This document shows positions 52,208 through 61,656 of a DNA stretch of 64,000 nucleotides, one piece after another. A program made the translations under genes and the position numbers. The notes under the pieces were generated by a model that had not been told where the DNA came from, did no database searches, and saw only the letters and a program-made list of their open reading frames with translations. The number at the start of each line of letters is the position of its first letter. Positions within the stretch are counted from its first letter, which is position 1. The stretch covers positions 124,001-188,000 of the forward strand of contig NZ_BMQA01000005.1 in NCBI RefSeq assembly GCF_014647875.1, in the 5' to 3' direction. This stretch comes from Streptomyces brasiliensis (lineage in GTDB: Bacteria > Actinomycetota > Actinomycetes > Streptomycetales > Streptomycetaceae).

Positions 52208-54142
52208 ATGAACGAGGCCAACCGTGACGCCGCGCTTGCCCCGACCGAGGGTTCGGACGGTGAGCGGGTGCCGGGTTCGGGGCCGGAGGGTGCGATGCGG
52301 GGGTCGGGTGGTGGGGCCCGTGGTGACGAGGGTGACTTCGAGCTGGCTCGGCCCGTGTCGGTCCGGGAAGCTTCCGGCGGCGGTCACGACGGGGATTTCG
52401 AGCTGACCGAACCGGCTTCCGAGCCCCTGGCCGACACGCCTGCTCCTGTGGCCCATGAGTCCATTCCCGAGGCCGACGTCTCCGTTCCCGTCGTCCCGCC
52501 GGCGGACCCCGTCGCGTCGGCAGACCGCCCCAAACCCCTGCACGACCCCGATCCCTACAGCACCCCGCCCTACGGCGACCCCGGTCCCTGGGCGCCCGCT
52601 CCACCGGTGCAGCACCCGGCGTCCACCCCGGCGCACGGGACGACGATCCCGGCACCGGGGCCCTCCGCCCCGGCCGGGCAATACCCCGCACCGGTGGCTT
52701 CCGCTCCGGTTCAGCAGACCCCCGTGCCGCCGCAGCCGAAGCCGCCCTTCACAGCCGTACCCACACCCGCGGCACCCGAGGACGTCGCACACACGCCCAC
52801 GGTGCCCGGCCCCGCGGCCACCCCGGCCCCACCCGCCGACCCCGGCTCCGTCGCCGCGCTCCCACCCGCCGGCCCCGAATCTGCCGCCCCGTTCCCACCC
52901 CCCGACCCCGACCCGGCCAGCGCAGTCACCCCCCACCCCGGCCCCGACCCCTGGCGCCGCTACGACCCCTGGGCCGCCCCGGCCCCTCTCCAGCAGACCG
53001 GCGTGCCGGTTCTCAGCGTGCGGCAGCGGCGGCGGAGGGGCTGGAAAGTGGTCCTCGGTGGTGCTCTGGTCGTCGCTCTCGTGTCCGGCGGTGTCGGTGG
53101 GGTAGCGGGGGCCTATCTCGAGCGGAACGGGGGTGTGCGGGACGTACAGCTGCCGCAGGCCGGTAAGGAGCCCACCGACCGGCCCGCCGACAGCGTGGCC
53201 GGGATCGCCGCCCGCGCGCTGCCCGGCGTCGTCACCCTGCATGTGACCGGCAGCAGCGAGCAGGGCACCGGTACCGGATTCGTCCTCGACACCCGCGGCC
53301 ACATCCTTACCAACAACCACGTGGTCGAGCCGGCGGGCGCGAATGGCGGGATAACCGTGACCTTCAGCAGCGGCGACACCGCCAAGGCCGAGGTGGTCGG
53401 CCGGGACAGCGGGTACGACCTCGCCGTCGTCCGGGTCCGCGGTGTGCACGGGCTCAGGCCCCTGCCCCTCGGCAACTCCGACAACGTGCAGGTGGGCGAC
53501 CCCGTCGTGGCGATCGGCGCCCCCTTCGACCTCGCCAACACCGTCACCTCCGGCATCATCAGCGCCAAGGAACGGCCCATCACGGCCGGCGGCGGGAGCG
53601 GGGACGGCAGCGACGTGTCGTACGTGGACGCGTTGCAGACCGATGCCCCCATCAACCCCGGCAACTCCGGCGGCCCGCTGCTCGACGCCAAGGCCCGTGT
53701 CGTCGGCATCAACTCCGCCATCCGCTCCGCCGACGACGGCTCCGACACCGAGGACGGGCAGGCCGGTTCCATTGGACTCGGCTTCGCCATCCCCGTCAAC
53801 CAGGCCAAACGCGTCGCCGAGGAGCTGATCAACAAGGGGAAGGCGACCCATCCGGTGATCGGGGTGACCCTCGACATGGGCTACGCCGACGACGGCGCCC
53901 GCATCGGCACCGAGGGCGGCGACGGCGGACCTGCGGTCACCCCGGGCGGCCCCGGCGCCCGCGCCGGACTCGAGCCCGGCGACGTCATCACCGAGGTCGA
54001 CGGACTGCGCGTCCACTCGGGCGAGGAACTGATCGTCAAGACACGCGCCCACCGCCCCGGCGACCGGCTCGCCCTGACCGTCGAGCGCGACGGCAAGGAG
54101 CGGCGGGTCTCACTCGTTCTCGGCTCGTCCGACCGGAACTGA
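52208..54142 (+). CDS. htrA: HtrA-type membrane-anchored serine protease with PDZ domain
   Basis: A 644-residue protein. About 270 cytoplasmic residues are Pro/Ala/Glu-rich and disordered, then a membrane helix (about 279-300) and an external trypsin-like domain with catalytic H371 (NNHVVEP), D404 (YDLAVV) and S487 (NPGNSGGPLL), and a PDZ domain (about 555-640, PGARAGLEPGDVITEVDGLR). ATG 52208 with GGGGAGAG upstream is preferred; GTG 52124 is an alternative. As the neighbour of the sigma/anti-sigma pair it may remove misfolded exported proteins or cut the anti-sigma factor. Confidence 0.92.
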   Translation: MNEANRDAALAPTEGSDGERVPGSGPEGAMRGSGGGARGDEGDFELARPVSVREASGGGHDGDFELTEPASEPLADTPAPVAHESIPEADVSVPVVPPADPVASADRPKPLHDPDPYSTPPYGDPGPWAPAPPVQHPASTPAHGTTIPAPGPSAPAGQYPAPVASAPVQQTPVPPQPKPPFTAVPTPAAPEDVAHTPTVPGPAATPAPPADPGSVAALPPAGPESAAPFPPPDPDPASAVTPHPGPDPWRRYDPWAAPAPLQQTGVPVLSVRQRRRRGWKVVLGGALVVALVSGGVGGVAGAYLERNGGVRDVQLPQAGKEPTDRPADSVAGIAARALPGVVTLHVTGSSEQGTGTGFVLDTRGHILTNNHVVEPAGANGGITVTFSSGDTAKAEVVGRDSGYDLAVVRVRGVHGLRPLPLGNSDNVQVGDPVVAIGAPFDLANTVTSGIISAKERPITAGGGSGDGSDVSYVDALQTDAPINPGNSGGPLLDAKARVVGINSAIRSADDGSDTEDGQAGSIGLGFAIPVNQAKRVAEELINKGKATHPVIGVTLDMGYADDGARIGTEGGDGGPAVTPGGPGARAGLEPGDVITEVDGLRVHSGEELIVKTRAHRPGDRLALTVERDGKERRVSLVLGSSDRN

Positions 54143-54284
54143 CCCGATCTGACGGAAACCTCACCTCGGGACAGTACCGGTCGGACAGGTACGCCGGGTA
54201 CCGTGGACCCGGCCCGGACCACGGAAACACCCGCACCGGAAACCACCGAGGGCCGAGGACCGAGGACATCGCAAGGAGCTTCAG

Positions 54285-54728
54285 GTGTTCAATGACATAG
54301 GACCGCTTGAGCTGGTGACGATCGTCGTGCTGGCCGTGCTCGTCTTCGGTCCGGACAAGCTCCCGAAGGTCATCCAGGACGTGATGCGCACGATCCGGAA
54401 GATCCGTGAGTTCTCGGAGAGCGCCAAGAACGACATCCGTGAGGAACTGGGCCCGGAGTTCAAGGACTTCGAGTTCGAGGACCTCAACCCCAAGACGTTC
54501 ATCCGCAAGCAGTTGGACAACGACGAGCTGGGGCTGAAGGAGATCCGCAACGGCTTCGACCTGAAGAAGGAGATGGCCGAGGTCACGGACGCGGTCCACA
54601 GCCGCGACAACGAGGCCTCGTCGTCCTCTTCGTCGTCCTCTTCCTCGGGTGGCCGAATCGACATGACCAAGAAGCCCGAGGACCCCGGCAAGGACGAGCG
54701 CCCGCCTTTCGACGCCGACGCCACCTGA
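54285..54728 (+). CDS. tatB: TatB, twin-arginine translocase subunit
   Basis: A 147-residue TatB/TatA-fold protein. Short N-in helix 7-21 (PLELVTIVVLAVLVFG) with the hinge FGPDKLP, then an amphipathic helix (VIQDVMRTIRKIREFSESAK) and a long charged tail. The tail contains a ten-serine run coded by near-repeats of TCGTCGTCCTCT (54618-54647). GTG 54285 has AAGGAG upstream. TatB recognises twin-arginine signals; the peptide-binding lipoprotein at 18821 and other proteins depend on it. Confidence 0.94.
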   Translation: MFNDIGPLELVTIVVLAVLVFGPDKLPKVIQDVMRTIRKIREFSESAKNDIREELGPEFKDFEFEDLNPKTFIRKQLDNDELGLKEIRNGFDLKKEMAEVTDAVHSRDNEASSSSSSSSSSGGRIDMTKKPEDPGKDERPPFDADAT

Positions 54729-54766
54729 GTCCGCGTATCTCCCGGGCGGCTCACGCCCCTGAACTG

Positions 54767-54798
54767 CACGTCCCGGCGCGCCCCCGCGCCGGGACGTG
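54767..54798. terminator. Terminator of tatB
   Basis: CACGTCCCGGCGCG and CGCGCCGGGACGTG form a perfect 14-base stem with a four-C loop, no T run. Confidence 0.8.
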
Positions 54799-54988
54799 AC
54801 GCGTTTCATACGACGTGCGCCCCAGGTGCCACCGGAACCGGCCGTCCGTACGCCCACACGTACCAGGCGGATTCCCAGCAGCCCGAAGGTGTGTGGTTAT
54901 GCTGCCGAGTCGTTGTGCGGACCGGACGAGTACGCCCGAAGGGGGGCGGGCCGCCCGATCCGACGAGAGCGAGGAGGCGTCCGGGCAC

Positions 54989-55660
54989 ATGGAGACGACA
55001 AGTCGGGCAGTCGCGCAGGCGCCGGCCGCGGAGGGCGGACAGCAGGCCCCCTTCGCCCGGCGCACGGTCGACGGCTACCTGCTGGCGGACTTCCCGTGGT
55101 ACGGCCTCGACGAGGCCTTCACGGGGCCGCGGTGGCTGATGCAGGTCGGTACGGCGGCGGACGGCGCCGTCGAGCACGGTTCGATCGGGCACGGCGACGA
55201 ACCCTCCGTACGCAACGAGTACGTCGCGGCCGCCGCCGCGAACGACCGGGAGAAGTTCGCCGTCGTGGTGACCGTCGCGGCGAACCCCGTACGGCGGAGT
55301 GCGGACGGCACGGGCCTCCTGGAGGCCACGTCGGTGTCCTCGGCGGCCTGGCTGGCCGGTGTCGGACTGCTGTCCTTCACCTGGCCCGGACACATGGACC
55401 ACAGCCTGCGGGACGACTGGCTGGAGCAGCAGACGGAGACGGCGTGGGCGTTGGCCGACGATCTGTCCGGGCCGGAGTGGTCGACGTTGTCGCTGCCCGT
55501 GGACGGGGTTCCGGCGCCGTTCCACTACCGGGAGTCCGAGTTCGGGTGGGTTCTTGCCGGTACCACCGGGGAGGGCGTGCATGTGGGGTCGTACGGTCGG
55601 GGGATGAGCGCGTATGGTCTTGGGTTCGCCGTGATCAAGGACGTTGCCGCGTACGCATGA
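54989..55660 (+). CDS. Conserved hypothetical, soluble
   Basis: A 223-residue protein (METTSRAVAQAPAAEGGQQA). No signal peptide or membrane helix. Conserved-looking blocks include ADFPWYGLDEAFTGPRWLMQ, SLPVDGVPAPFHYRESEFGW and GVHVGSYGRGMSAYGLGFAV, Trp/Tyr-rich segments that suggest a compact beta fold. The ATG at 54989 has GAGGAGG 11 bases upstream. I do not recognise a family; a stand-alone transcription unit flanked by two hairpins. Confidence 0.7.
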   Translation: METTSRAVAQAPAAEGGQQAPFARRTVDGYLLADFPWYGLDEAFTGPRWLMQVGTAADGAVEHGSIGHGDEPSVRNEYVAAAAANDREKFAVVVTVAANPVRRSADGTGLLEATSVSSAAWLAGVGLLSFTWPGHMDHSLRDDWLEQQTETAWALADDLSGPEWSTLSLPVDGVPAPFHYRESEFGWVLAGTTGEGVHVGSYGRGMSAYGLGFAVIKDVAAYA

Positions 55661-55663
55661 GAA

Positions 55664-55692
55664 AAGGGGCGCCGGTGTTCTTGGCGCCCCTT
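55664..55692. terminator. Terminator after the conserved hypothetical gene
   Basis: AAGGGGCGCC pairs perfectly with GGCGCCCCTT over nine bases, three bases after the stop, with A and T ends that suit both strands. Confidence 0.7.
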
Positions 55693-55720
55693 CGCCGTAG
55701 GGACCTGTGCGTGTTCGCGG

Positions 55721-55800
55721 GTGCGGGTTCCGTTGCGGCTGGTCGCGCCCGCGCGGCGGAGCCGCACATCGACACAGCCCCGCGCCCCTTACGGGGCGCT
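55721..55800. repeat. Interspersed Streptomyces intergenic repeat (GCGCCCC-TTAC-GGGGCGC family)
   Basis: The stretch containing GGTCGCGCCCGCGCGGCGGA, CACAGCCCCGCGCCCC and the hairpin GCGCCCC-ttac-GGGGCGC (55782-55799) is, from memory, a widespread Streptomyces intergenic sequence. It lies between convergent genes (conserved hypothetical and mrp). A database search would show whether copies are dispersed in this genome. Confidence 0.55.
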
Positions 55801-55823
55801 CCCCTTGAGTCCCTTTTGCCCCG

Positions 55824-56957
55824 TTAGAACTTGTTCCGGGGCGTGATCCCCAGCGAAAGGCCTGCCAGGCCCCTCTGCCGGCCGCCCAGCTTGCCCGCGA
55901 TGCCTCGCAGGGCCGTGCCCGCCGGGGAGTCCGGGTCGGTCAGGACCACCGGCTTGCCCTCGTCGCCGCCCTCGCGGAGGCGGACGTCGATCGGGATGCT
56001 GCCGAGGACCGGGACCGTGGTACCCGTCGTGCGGGTCAGGCCGTCGGCGACCACCTGGCCGCCGCCCGTGCCGAAGACGTCGACCATCTCGCCGCAGTGC
56101 GGACAGGGCAGGCCCGACATGTTCTCGACGACGCCGACGATCTTCTGGTGCGTCTGGACGGCGATCGAGCCGGCGCGCTCGGCGACCTCGGCCGCCGCCT
56201 GCTGAGGCGTCGTCACGACCAGGATCTCGGCGTTCGGGACCAGCTGGGCCACGGAGATCGCGATGTCGCCGGTGCCGGGCGGGAGGTCGAGGAGGAGGAC
56301 GTCCAGGTCGCCCCAGTACACGTCCGCCAGGAACTGCTGGAGCGCGCGGTGGAGCATCGGGCCGCGCCAGACGACCGGGGCGTTGCCCGGCGTGAACATG
56401 CCGATCGAGATGACCTTCACGCCGTGCGCCGACGGCGGCATGATCATGTTCTCGACCTGGGTGGGACGCCCGTCGGCGCCCAGCATGCGCGGCACGCTGT
56501 GGCCGTAGATGTCGGCGTCGACGACACCGACCTTGAGGCCGTCGGCCGCCATCGCCGCCGCCAGGTTCACCGTCACCGAGGACTTGCCGACGCCGCCCTT
56601 GCCGGAGGCGACCGCGTACACGCGGGTGAGGCTGCCGGGCTTGGCGAAGGGGACCTCGCGCTCGGCCTGGCCGCCGCGCAGGGCGTTCGCCAGCTCCTTG
56701 CGCTGTTCGTCGCTCATCACGTCGAGCGCGACGTCGACGCCGGTCACGCCGTCGACCCGGGAGACCGCGTCGGTCACCCGCTGCGTGATGGTCTCGCGCA
56801 TCGGGCAGCCGGAGACCGTCAGGTACACGGTGACCGAGACCGCTCCGTCCGCGCCGATCTCCACCGATTTGACCATCCCGAGTTCGGTGATGGGTCGGTT
56901 GATCTCGGGGTCGTTCACCGTCGCCAGTGCCTCGCGCACCGCGTCTTCCGTAGCCAT
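55824..56957 (-). CDS. mrp: Mrp/ApbC iron-sulfur carrier ATPase
   Basis: A 377-residue protein that binds and transfers Fe-S clusters in an ATP-dependent way. An N-terminal MIP18-like domain (residues 5-85, with VSGCPMRETI) precedes the P-loop SGKGGVGKSS (about 121-130) with deviant Walker A, VVDADIYGHS, and the cluster-binding Cys pair CPHC (about 285-288). ATG 56957 is preferred over a codon 21 bases upstream. Third in a minus-strand group with DUF1003 and MgtE-N/CBS proteins. Confidence 0.94.
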   Translation of the reverse strand: MATEDAVREALATVNDPEINRPITELGMVKSVEIGADGAVSVTVYLTVSGCPMRETITQRVTDAVSRVDGVTGVDVALDVMSDEQRKELANALRGGQAEREVPFAKPGSLTRVYAVASGKGGVGKSSVTVNLAAAMAADGLKVGVVDADIYGHSVPRMLGADGRPTQVENMIMPPSAHGVKVISIGMFTPGNAPVVWRGPMLHRALQQFLADVYWGDLDVLLLDLPPGTGDIAISVAQLVPNAEILVVTTPQQAAAEVAERAGSIAVQTHQKIVGVVENMSGLPCPHCGEMVDVFGTGGGQVVADGLTRTTGTTVPVLGSIPIDVRLREGGDEGKPVVLTDPDSPAGTALRGIAGKLGGRQRGLAGLSLGITPRNKF

Positions 56958-57000
56958 AAGGACGATGGTACGGCGCACCGCCCGGGCCTCGGAAAGCCCG

Positions 57001-57606
57001 TCACCGGTCTTCTACGTCACGCCCCTGCGACCGTTCCGCCCGCTCTGCCGGAAATGGGATATGTCCGTCGTGGCGCCGCCGGTCGTCGAAGTCCTTGAGC
57101 AGGTCCTGGAACTCGGAGCGCATCCAGTCACGGGTCGCCACCTCGCCCAGGCCCGTGCGCAGCGCGGCGACCTCACGGGTCAGATACTCGGTGTCGGCGA
57201 TGGACCGTTCGTTCTGCTTGCGGTCCTGCTCGAGGTTGACGCGGTCGCGGTCGTCCTGCCGGTTCTGTGCGAGCAGGATCAGCGGGGCCGCGTAGGACGC
57301 CTGGAGCGACAGCATCAGGGTCAGGAAGATGAACGGGTACTGGTCGAAGCGCAGGAACACCGGCGCCGCCACGTTCCACAGCACCCAGATGATGATGACG
57401 ACCGTCATCCAGACGATGAAGCGTCCGGTGCCCAGGAAGCGCGCGATCTTCTCCGACAGCCGCCCGAAGGCCTCCGGGTCCCACTCGGGCAGCAGCCTGC
57501 GCCGCGGCGGGCGCGGCTGGTCCAGCCGCGGGGCGCGCGGCCGGCCGGCGGCCGTCGCTCCGGCCGGGGTGCGCTCACGGGCGGTGCCCTCGCGCTCAGG
57601 CGCCAT
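57001..57606 (-). CDS. DUF1003 membrane protein
   Basis: A 201-residue protein with two membrane helices (about 62-82 and 90-110) and the DUF1003 signature SYAAPLILLAQNRQDDRDR. The N-terminal 45 residues are Pro/Arg-rich. Its start overlaps the end of the upstream MgtE-N/CBS gene by 11 bases, so they are coupled; mrp starts 43 bases later. The M. tuberculosis Rv1229c-Rv1232c region has the same gene types. Function unknown. Confidence 0.88.
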   Translation of the reverse strand: MAPEREGTARERTPAGATAAGRPRAPRLDQPRPPRRRLLPEWDPEAFGRLSEKIARFLGTGRFIVWMTVVIIIWVLWNVAAPVFLRFDQYPFIFLTLMLSLQASYAAPLILLAQNRQDDRDRVNLEQDRKQNERSIADTEYLTREVAALRTGLGEVATRDWMRSEFQDLLKDFDDRRRHDGHIPFPAERAERSQGRDVEDR

Positions 57607-58879
57607 CCGCGGTCGCCTCCTCGTCCAGATGGAACTCCGTCTCCCGCCAGTCCTCGGGCAGCATGTGGTCCAGTACGTCGTCCACGGTGACCGCGCCCAG
57701 CAGCGAACCCGACTCGTCCACGACCGGTGCGGCGACCATGTCGTACGTGGCGAAGAACCCGGCGATGACGGGCAGTGCGGCGCTCGGCGCGAGGGTCTGC
57801 AGGTCGTCGTCGACGAGCGAACTGACCAGCGTGTACGGCGGATCGCGCAGCAGGCGCTGGAAGTGCACTGTGCCGAGGTACTTGCCGGTGGGCGTCTCGT
57901 CGGGCGGGCGGCAGACGTAGACCTGGGCGGCGAGGGCGGGGGACAGGTCGGGGTTGCGGACGCGGGCGAGGGCGTCGGCGACGGTGGCGTCCGGCCGCAG
58001 CACGATCGGCTCGGTGGTCATGAGTCCGCCGGCGGTGTGCTCCTCGTACGACATCAGACGGCGCATGTCGGCCGCGTCGTCCGGCTTCATCAGGTTCAGC
58101 AGCCGCTCCTTGTCCGCCTCGGGGAGTTCGGCGAGCAGGTCGGCCGCGTCGTCCGGGTCCATGGCCTCCAGGACGTCCGCCGCGCGCTCCTCCTTCAGCT
58201 TGCCGAGGATCTCGATCTGGTCGTCCTCCGGCAGCTCCTCCAGTACGTCGGCGAGGCGGTCGTCGTCGAGGGCGGCGGCGACCTCGGCGCGGCGTTTGGC
58301 GGAGAGGTGGTGCAGGACGTTGGCGAGGTCGGCGGGGCGCAACTGCTCGAAGGTGGCGAGCAGGTTCTCGGCGCCCTGCCCGTGCTCCTCCAGGGAGAAC
58401 CCGGTCACGGCCGACCACTCGACGGTCAGCGTCTCACCCTTGGCGCGCCGGAACGCGCCGCCCTTCCTGCCCCTTCGCACGAAGACCCGGTCGACCTCCC
58501 AGTCCCGCCGGGCCGGCAACTGCTGCACCGAAAGATCCAGGACGGTGACCTCCTCGCCGGTCTCGACGAGCTTGACCCGCCGGTCCAGCAGTTCCCCGAA
58601 GACGAGCCGCTCGGTGGGCCGCTGCTCGAAGCGGCGGACGTTGAGGACGCCGGTGGTGATGACCTGGCCCGAGTCCACGCCGGTCACCCGGGTCATGGGC
58701 AGGAAGATGCGGCGCCGGGTGGACAGTTCGACGACGAGGCCGAGCAGCCGCGGGGGACGGCGGCCGACACGCAGCATCACGACCAGGTCCCGCACCCGGC
58801 CCACTTGGTCGCCGTTCGGATCGAAGACGGGGACAGCGGCGAGGTGCGAGACGAAGATCCGGGGGGCGCCCGCTGCCAT
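57596..58879 (-). CDS. PRC-barrel/MgtE-N/CBS-pair regulatory protein lacking the transporter domain
   Basis: A 427-residue soluble protein. An N-terminal PRC-barrel-like part (about 20-110, FDPNGDQVGRVRDLVVMLRV), an MgtE_N helical superhelix (about 160-290, with LEELPEDDQIEIL and DAADLLAELPEADKERLL), and two CBS repeats (about 290-415, TTEPIVLRPDATVADALARV, GAVTVDDVLDHML). The MgtE membrane domain is absent. It may sense Mg2+ or nucleotide and act on the DUF1003 partner or on corA nearby. Start ATG 58879. Confidence 0.88.
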   Translation of the reverse strand: MAAGAPRIFVSHLAAVPVFDPNGDQVGRVRDLVVMLRVGRRPPRLLGLVVELSTRRRIFLPMTRVTGVDSGQVITTGVLNVRRFEQRPTERLVFGELLDRRVKLVETGEEVTVLDLSVQQLPARRDWEVDRVFVRRGRKGGAFRRAKGETLTVEWSAVTGFSLEEHGQGAENLLATFEQLRPADLANVLHHLSAKRRAEVAAALDDDRLADVLEELPEDDQIEILGKLKEERAADVLEAMDPDDAADLLAELPEADKERLLNLMKPDDAADMRRLMSYEEHTAGGLMTTEPIVLRPDATVADALARVRNPDLSPALAAQVYVCRPPDETPTGKYLGTVHFQRLLRDPPYTLVSSLVDDDLQTLAPSAALPVIAGFFATYDMVAAPVVDESGSLLGAVTVDDVLDHMLPEDWRETEFHLDEEATADGA

Positions 58880-59121
58880 GGCTGTGCTTCCTTCGCGTGG
58901 TCCTTCGCATGGTCTTTTCAGACAAGACTGCTGCTGATCGCGTTCCTTTCGGGCCTTTCCCGATCACGATTCCGAATTGCCCGCTCCGTGGGCTTCAGGC
59001 TAGCCCGTCCCCATCGGGTACGCCCTGGTGAGCGGTCCGGACGGACTGGCTCCGCTGTTGGTCCGCGACCCCGGTACGCTGCCGTACGCCGCTCAGGATC
59101 CGTCAGAAAGGCGGCCCATCT

Positions 59122-59880
59122 GTGACTGCGATTCCCCGGGGCCGAACCCGCCGCGCCGCGCTGCTCACCGCGACGTGCGCACTGGTCGTGACGGGAACGG
59201 CGACGCTCGCGGGGTGCAGTGACGAGGACCCGGACGCGGGTACCAACGGTGTGGGCAAACTGCCGGCCGGGAAGATCCAGTCGATGACGCGTGCGGCGGC
59301 GGAGTCGGCCGGGACGGTACGGCTGTCGGGGACCGTGGTCACCAGCGGGCGTACGTACACGCTCGACATGCAGCTCAAGGACGACGGCGGGACGGGGTCG
59401 GTCACCTCGAAGGGGGCGACGTTCCGGCTGCTGCGGATCGGTGAGCAGCTGTTCCTGAAGGCCGACGCGGGCTTCTGGAGCCACACCGATGACGGCGACG
59501 ACAAGCATCCGGAGACGGCGGCCGCGGACAAGCTGGGCGGCAAGTACGTGAAGGTGCCGCAGGGCGACCCCTCGTACAAGAAGTTCAGCGGCTTCACCGA
59601 CAAGGACGTGCTCCTCGACGGCCTGCTGACGCTGCACGGCAAGCTGGCGACGGCCGGTCACCACAAGCAGTCGGGCACCCGCACGATCCGCATCACCGGC
59701 GACAACGGCTCCGGCGGCACGCTCGACGTCTCCCTGCAGGGCAAGCCGTACCCACTCCGCCTGGAACGAGCCGGCAACGCGGGAACGCTCAGTTTCTCGG
59801 ACTGGGGCAAGGGCTTCGCCCTGAAGGAACCTCCGAAGACCGAGACGGTGGACTACGGCCGGCAGTTGCCGACGTCGTAG
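59122..59880 (+). CDS. LppX/LprG-like lipoprotein
   Basis: A 252-residue lipoprotein. The signal ends TLAGC with lipidated C32; the basic start has RGRTRRAALL. The mature part has the half-barrel pattern of LppX/LprG (SAGTVRLSGTVVTSGRTYTL, LFLKADAGFW, KYVKVPQGDPSYKKF, LDVSLQGKPYPLRLERAG), a fold that binds hydrophobic lipids in mycobacteria. GTG 59122 is used. Stand-alone gene divergent from the MgtE-N/CBS gene. Ligand unknown. Confidence 0.82.
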   Translation: MTAIPRGRTRRAALLTATCALVVTGTATLAGCSDEDPDAGTNGVGKLPAGKIQSMTRAAAESAGTVRLSGTVVTSGRTYTLDMQLKDDGGTGSVTSKGATFRLLRIGEQLFLKADAGFWSHTDDGDDKHPETAAADKLGGKYVKVPQGDPSYKKFSGFTDKDVLLDGLLTLHGKLATAGHHKQSGTRTIRITGDNGSGGTLDVSLQGKPYPLRLERAGNAGTLSFSDWGKGFALKEPPKTETVDYGRQLPTS

Positions 59881-59964
59881 GGCGGGGCTGCTTCAGAACA
59901 CCGGCCCCCCGATCCCGCCGCAACGGCGACCGCGGTGCCGAACCGGGCTCAGCCCCTGGCCGGC

Positions 59965-60480
59965 CTACCGACCCCGTCGCCGAGCCAGCAACCGTGGCAA
60001 CCCCGCCGGGATCGGCTGCCGGGTCGTCGCCGGGGACGGCAGCGGGGGTGCCGCCAGGCTGGCGTCCGGCAGTGAGGCCGTCGTGCCCGTCGGTGTCAGG
60101 CGCAGCACCCGGCACTCCCGCGCCCAGCGCTCCGGCATCGCCTCACCGTCCGGCGCGTTGAGGCGCTTGCCCTTGAGCTCCGCCACCGCCGCCTCCCACT
60201 CGGGAGTCCCCGGTGCCAGTTCGGACACGGCAGCCGTCCAGCCGACCAGACGCCCGCCCTTGTCCTTGCTGCGCACCGTCACCTCGGCAGCGCCGCCGTC
60301 GGCCAGGCCCGGCAGCGGCTGCTCCCCGGGCCCGTCGCCGACCAGACACATCGCACCCTCGTGCCACACGTGCCACAGTGCCCGCGCGGCCGGAGCGCCC
60401 GCGCCCCTGACCCACACGAGACCCGACTTCTTCGTGGCCTCCTCGATGAGGGCCCGGTCGAGCAGCAGCTCACTTGTCAT
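59965..60480 (-). CDS. Conserved hypothetical, possible flavin-oxidase-like split barrel
   Basis: A 171-residue soluble protein downstream of corA (42-base gap). The N-terminal part MTSELLLDRALIEEATKKSG, LVWVRGAGAPAARALWHVWH and EGAMCLVGDGPGEQPLPGL fits the small beta-barrel pattern of pyridoxamine-5'-phosphate-oxidase-like proteins, but FMN-binding residues cannot be assigned. The C-terminus is Pro/Arg-rich. Function unknown. Confidence 0.65.
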   Translation of the reverse strand: MTSELLLDRALIEEATKKSGLVWVRGAGAPAARALWHVWHEGAMCLVGDGPGEQPLPGLADGGAAEVTVRSKDKGGRLVGWTAAVSELAPGTPEWEAAVAELKGKRLNAPDGEAMPERWARECRVLRLTPTGTTASLPDASLAAPPLPSPATTRQPIPAGLPRLLARRRGR

Positions 60481-60522
60481 GCGACCCAGCCTATCCAGCG
60501 GCCCGGCCGCCGCGGGCCCCGC

Positions 60523-61656
60523 TCACAGCCAGCCATTGCGCTTCAGCGTGCGGTGGATGGCGAGGCAGAGCGCGACGGTAATGCCCATGATCACCGGGTA
60601 GCCGAACTTCCAGTGCAGCTCGGGCATGTGTTTGAAGTTCATGCCGTATACTCCGCACACCATCGTCGGCACGGCGATGATCGCCGCCCACGCCGTGATC
60701 TTGCGCATGTCCTCGTTCTGCGCGACGGACGCCTGCGCCAGGTTGGCCTGGAGGATGGAGTTGAGCAGTTCGTCGAAGCCGAAGACCTGCTCGTGGACGC
60801 GGGCGACATGGTCGGCGACGTCCCGGAAGTACTTCTGGATCTCGGGGTCGATCAGCCGCATCGGCCGCTCGCTCAGCAGCTGCATGGGACGCAGCAGCGG
60901 CGACACCGCGCGCTTGAACTCCAGTACCTCGCGCTTGAGCTGGTAGATACGCGCCGAGTCCACACCGCGCGACACCCCGCCCTTGCGGCCCGGTGAGAAG
61001 ACCTCCGTCTCCACCTCGTCGATGTCGTCCTGCACGGCGTCCGCGACCGCGATGTACCCGTCGACGACGTGGTCTGCGATGGCGTGCAGCACGGCCGAGG
61101 GCCCCTTCGCGAGCAGCTCGGGGTCGTCCTGGAGGCGGTGCCGCAGAGCCCGCAGCGACCCCTGCCCGCCGTGCCGGACGGTGATGAAGAAGTCCCGGCC
61201 GGTGAAGCACATGACCTCGCCGGTCTCCACGACCTCGCTGTTGGCGGTGAGCTGGTCGTGCTCGACGTAGTGGATGGTCTTGAAGACGGTGAAGAGCGAG
61301 TCGTCGTACCGCTCCAGCTTCGGCCGCTGGTGCGCCTGCACGGCGTCCTCGACGGCCAGCGGGTGCAGCCCGAACTCGCCCGCGATACCCGAGAATTCGG
61401 ACTCGGTCGGCTCGTGCAGACCGATCCACACAAACCCTCCGTCGCGGCGGACCAGCCGCATCGCCTCGTGCGGCGTCAGCGGCTTCGCGCTCTCCACGCG
61501 CGCCCCGTCGCGGTAGACGGCGCAGTCGACCACGGCCGAGGGCGTCGACGGGTCGCGGGTGGTGTCGTACGCGCCGGTGTCCATACGCAGTCCGCCCTTG
61601 CGCAGCGACGGACGGGAGGGACGGACGGCGGCACGCAGGTCGCGGATCATCGACAT
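60523..61656 (-). CDS. corA: CorA-type magnesium transporter
   Basis: A 377-residue CorA: large cytoplasmic N-domain, long stalk helix, two membrane helices (about 311-331 and 345-365), the selectivity motif YGMNF and the MPEL-like MPELHW loop in between, and a basic tail HRTLKRNGWL. It forms a pentameric Mg2+/Co2+ channel. An internal ATG (about residue 25, MDTGAYDTT) is an alternative start. M. tuberculosis corA (Rv1239c) occupies the matching position after the MgtE-like gene. Confidence 0.95.
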   Translation of the reverse strand: MSMIRDLRAAVRPSRPSLRKGGLRMDTGAYDTTRDPSTPSAVVDCAVYRDGARVESAKPLTPHEAMRLVRRDGGFVWIGLHEPTESEFSGIAGEFGLHPLAVEDAVQAHQRPKLERYDDSLFTVFKTIHYVEHDQLTANSEVVETGEVMCFTGRDFFITVRHGGQGSLRALRHRLQDDPELLAKGPSAVLHAIADHVVDGYIAVADAVQDDIDEVETEVFSPGRKGGVSRGVDSARIYQLKREVLEFKRAVSPLLRPMQLLSERPMRLIDPEIQKYFRDVADHVARVHEQVFGFDELLNSILQANLAQASVAQNEDMRKITAWAAIIAVPTMVCGVYGMNFKHMPELHWKFGYPVIMGITVALCLAIHRTLKRNGWL

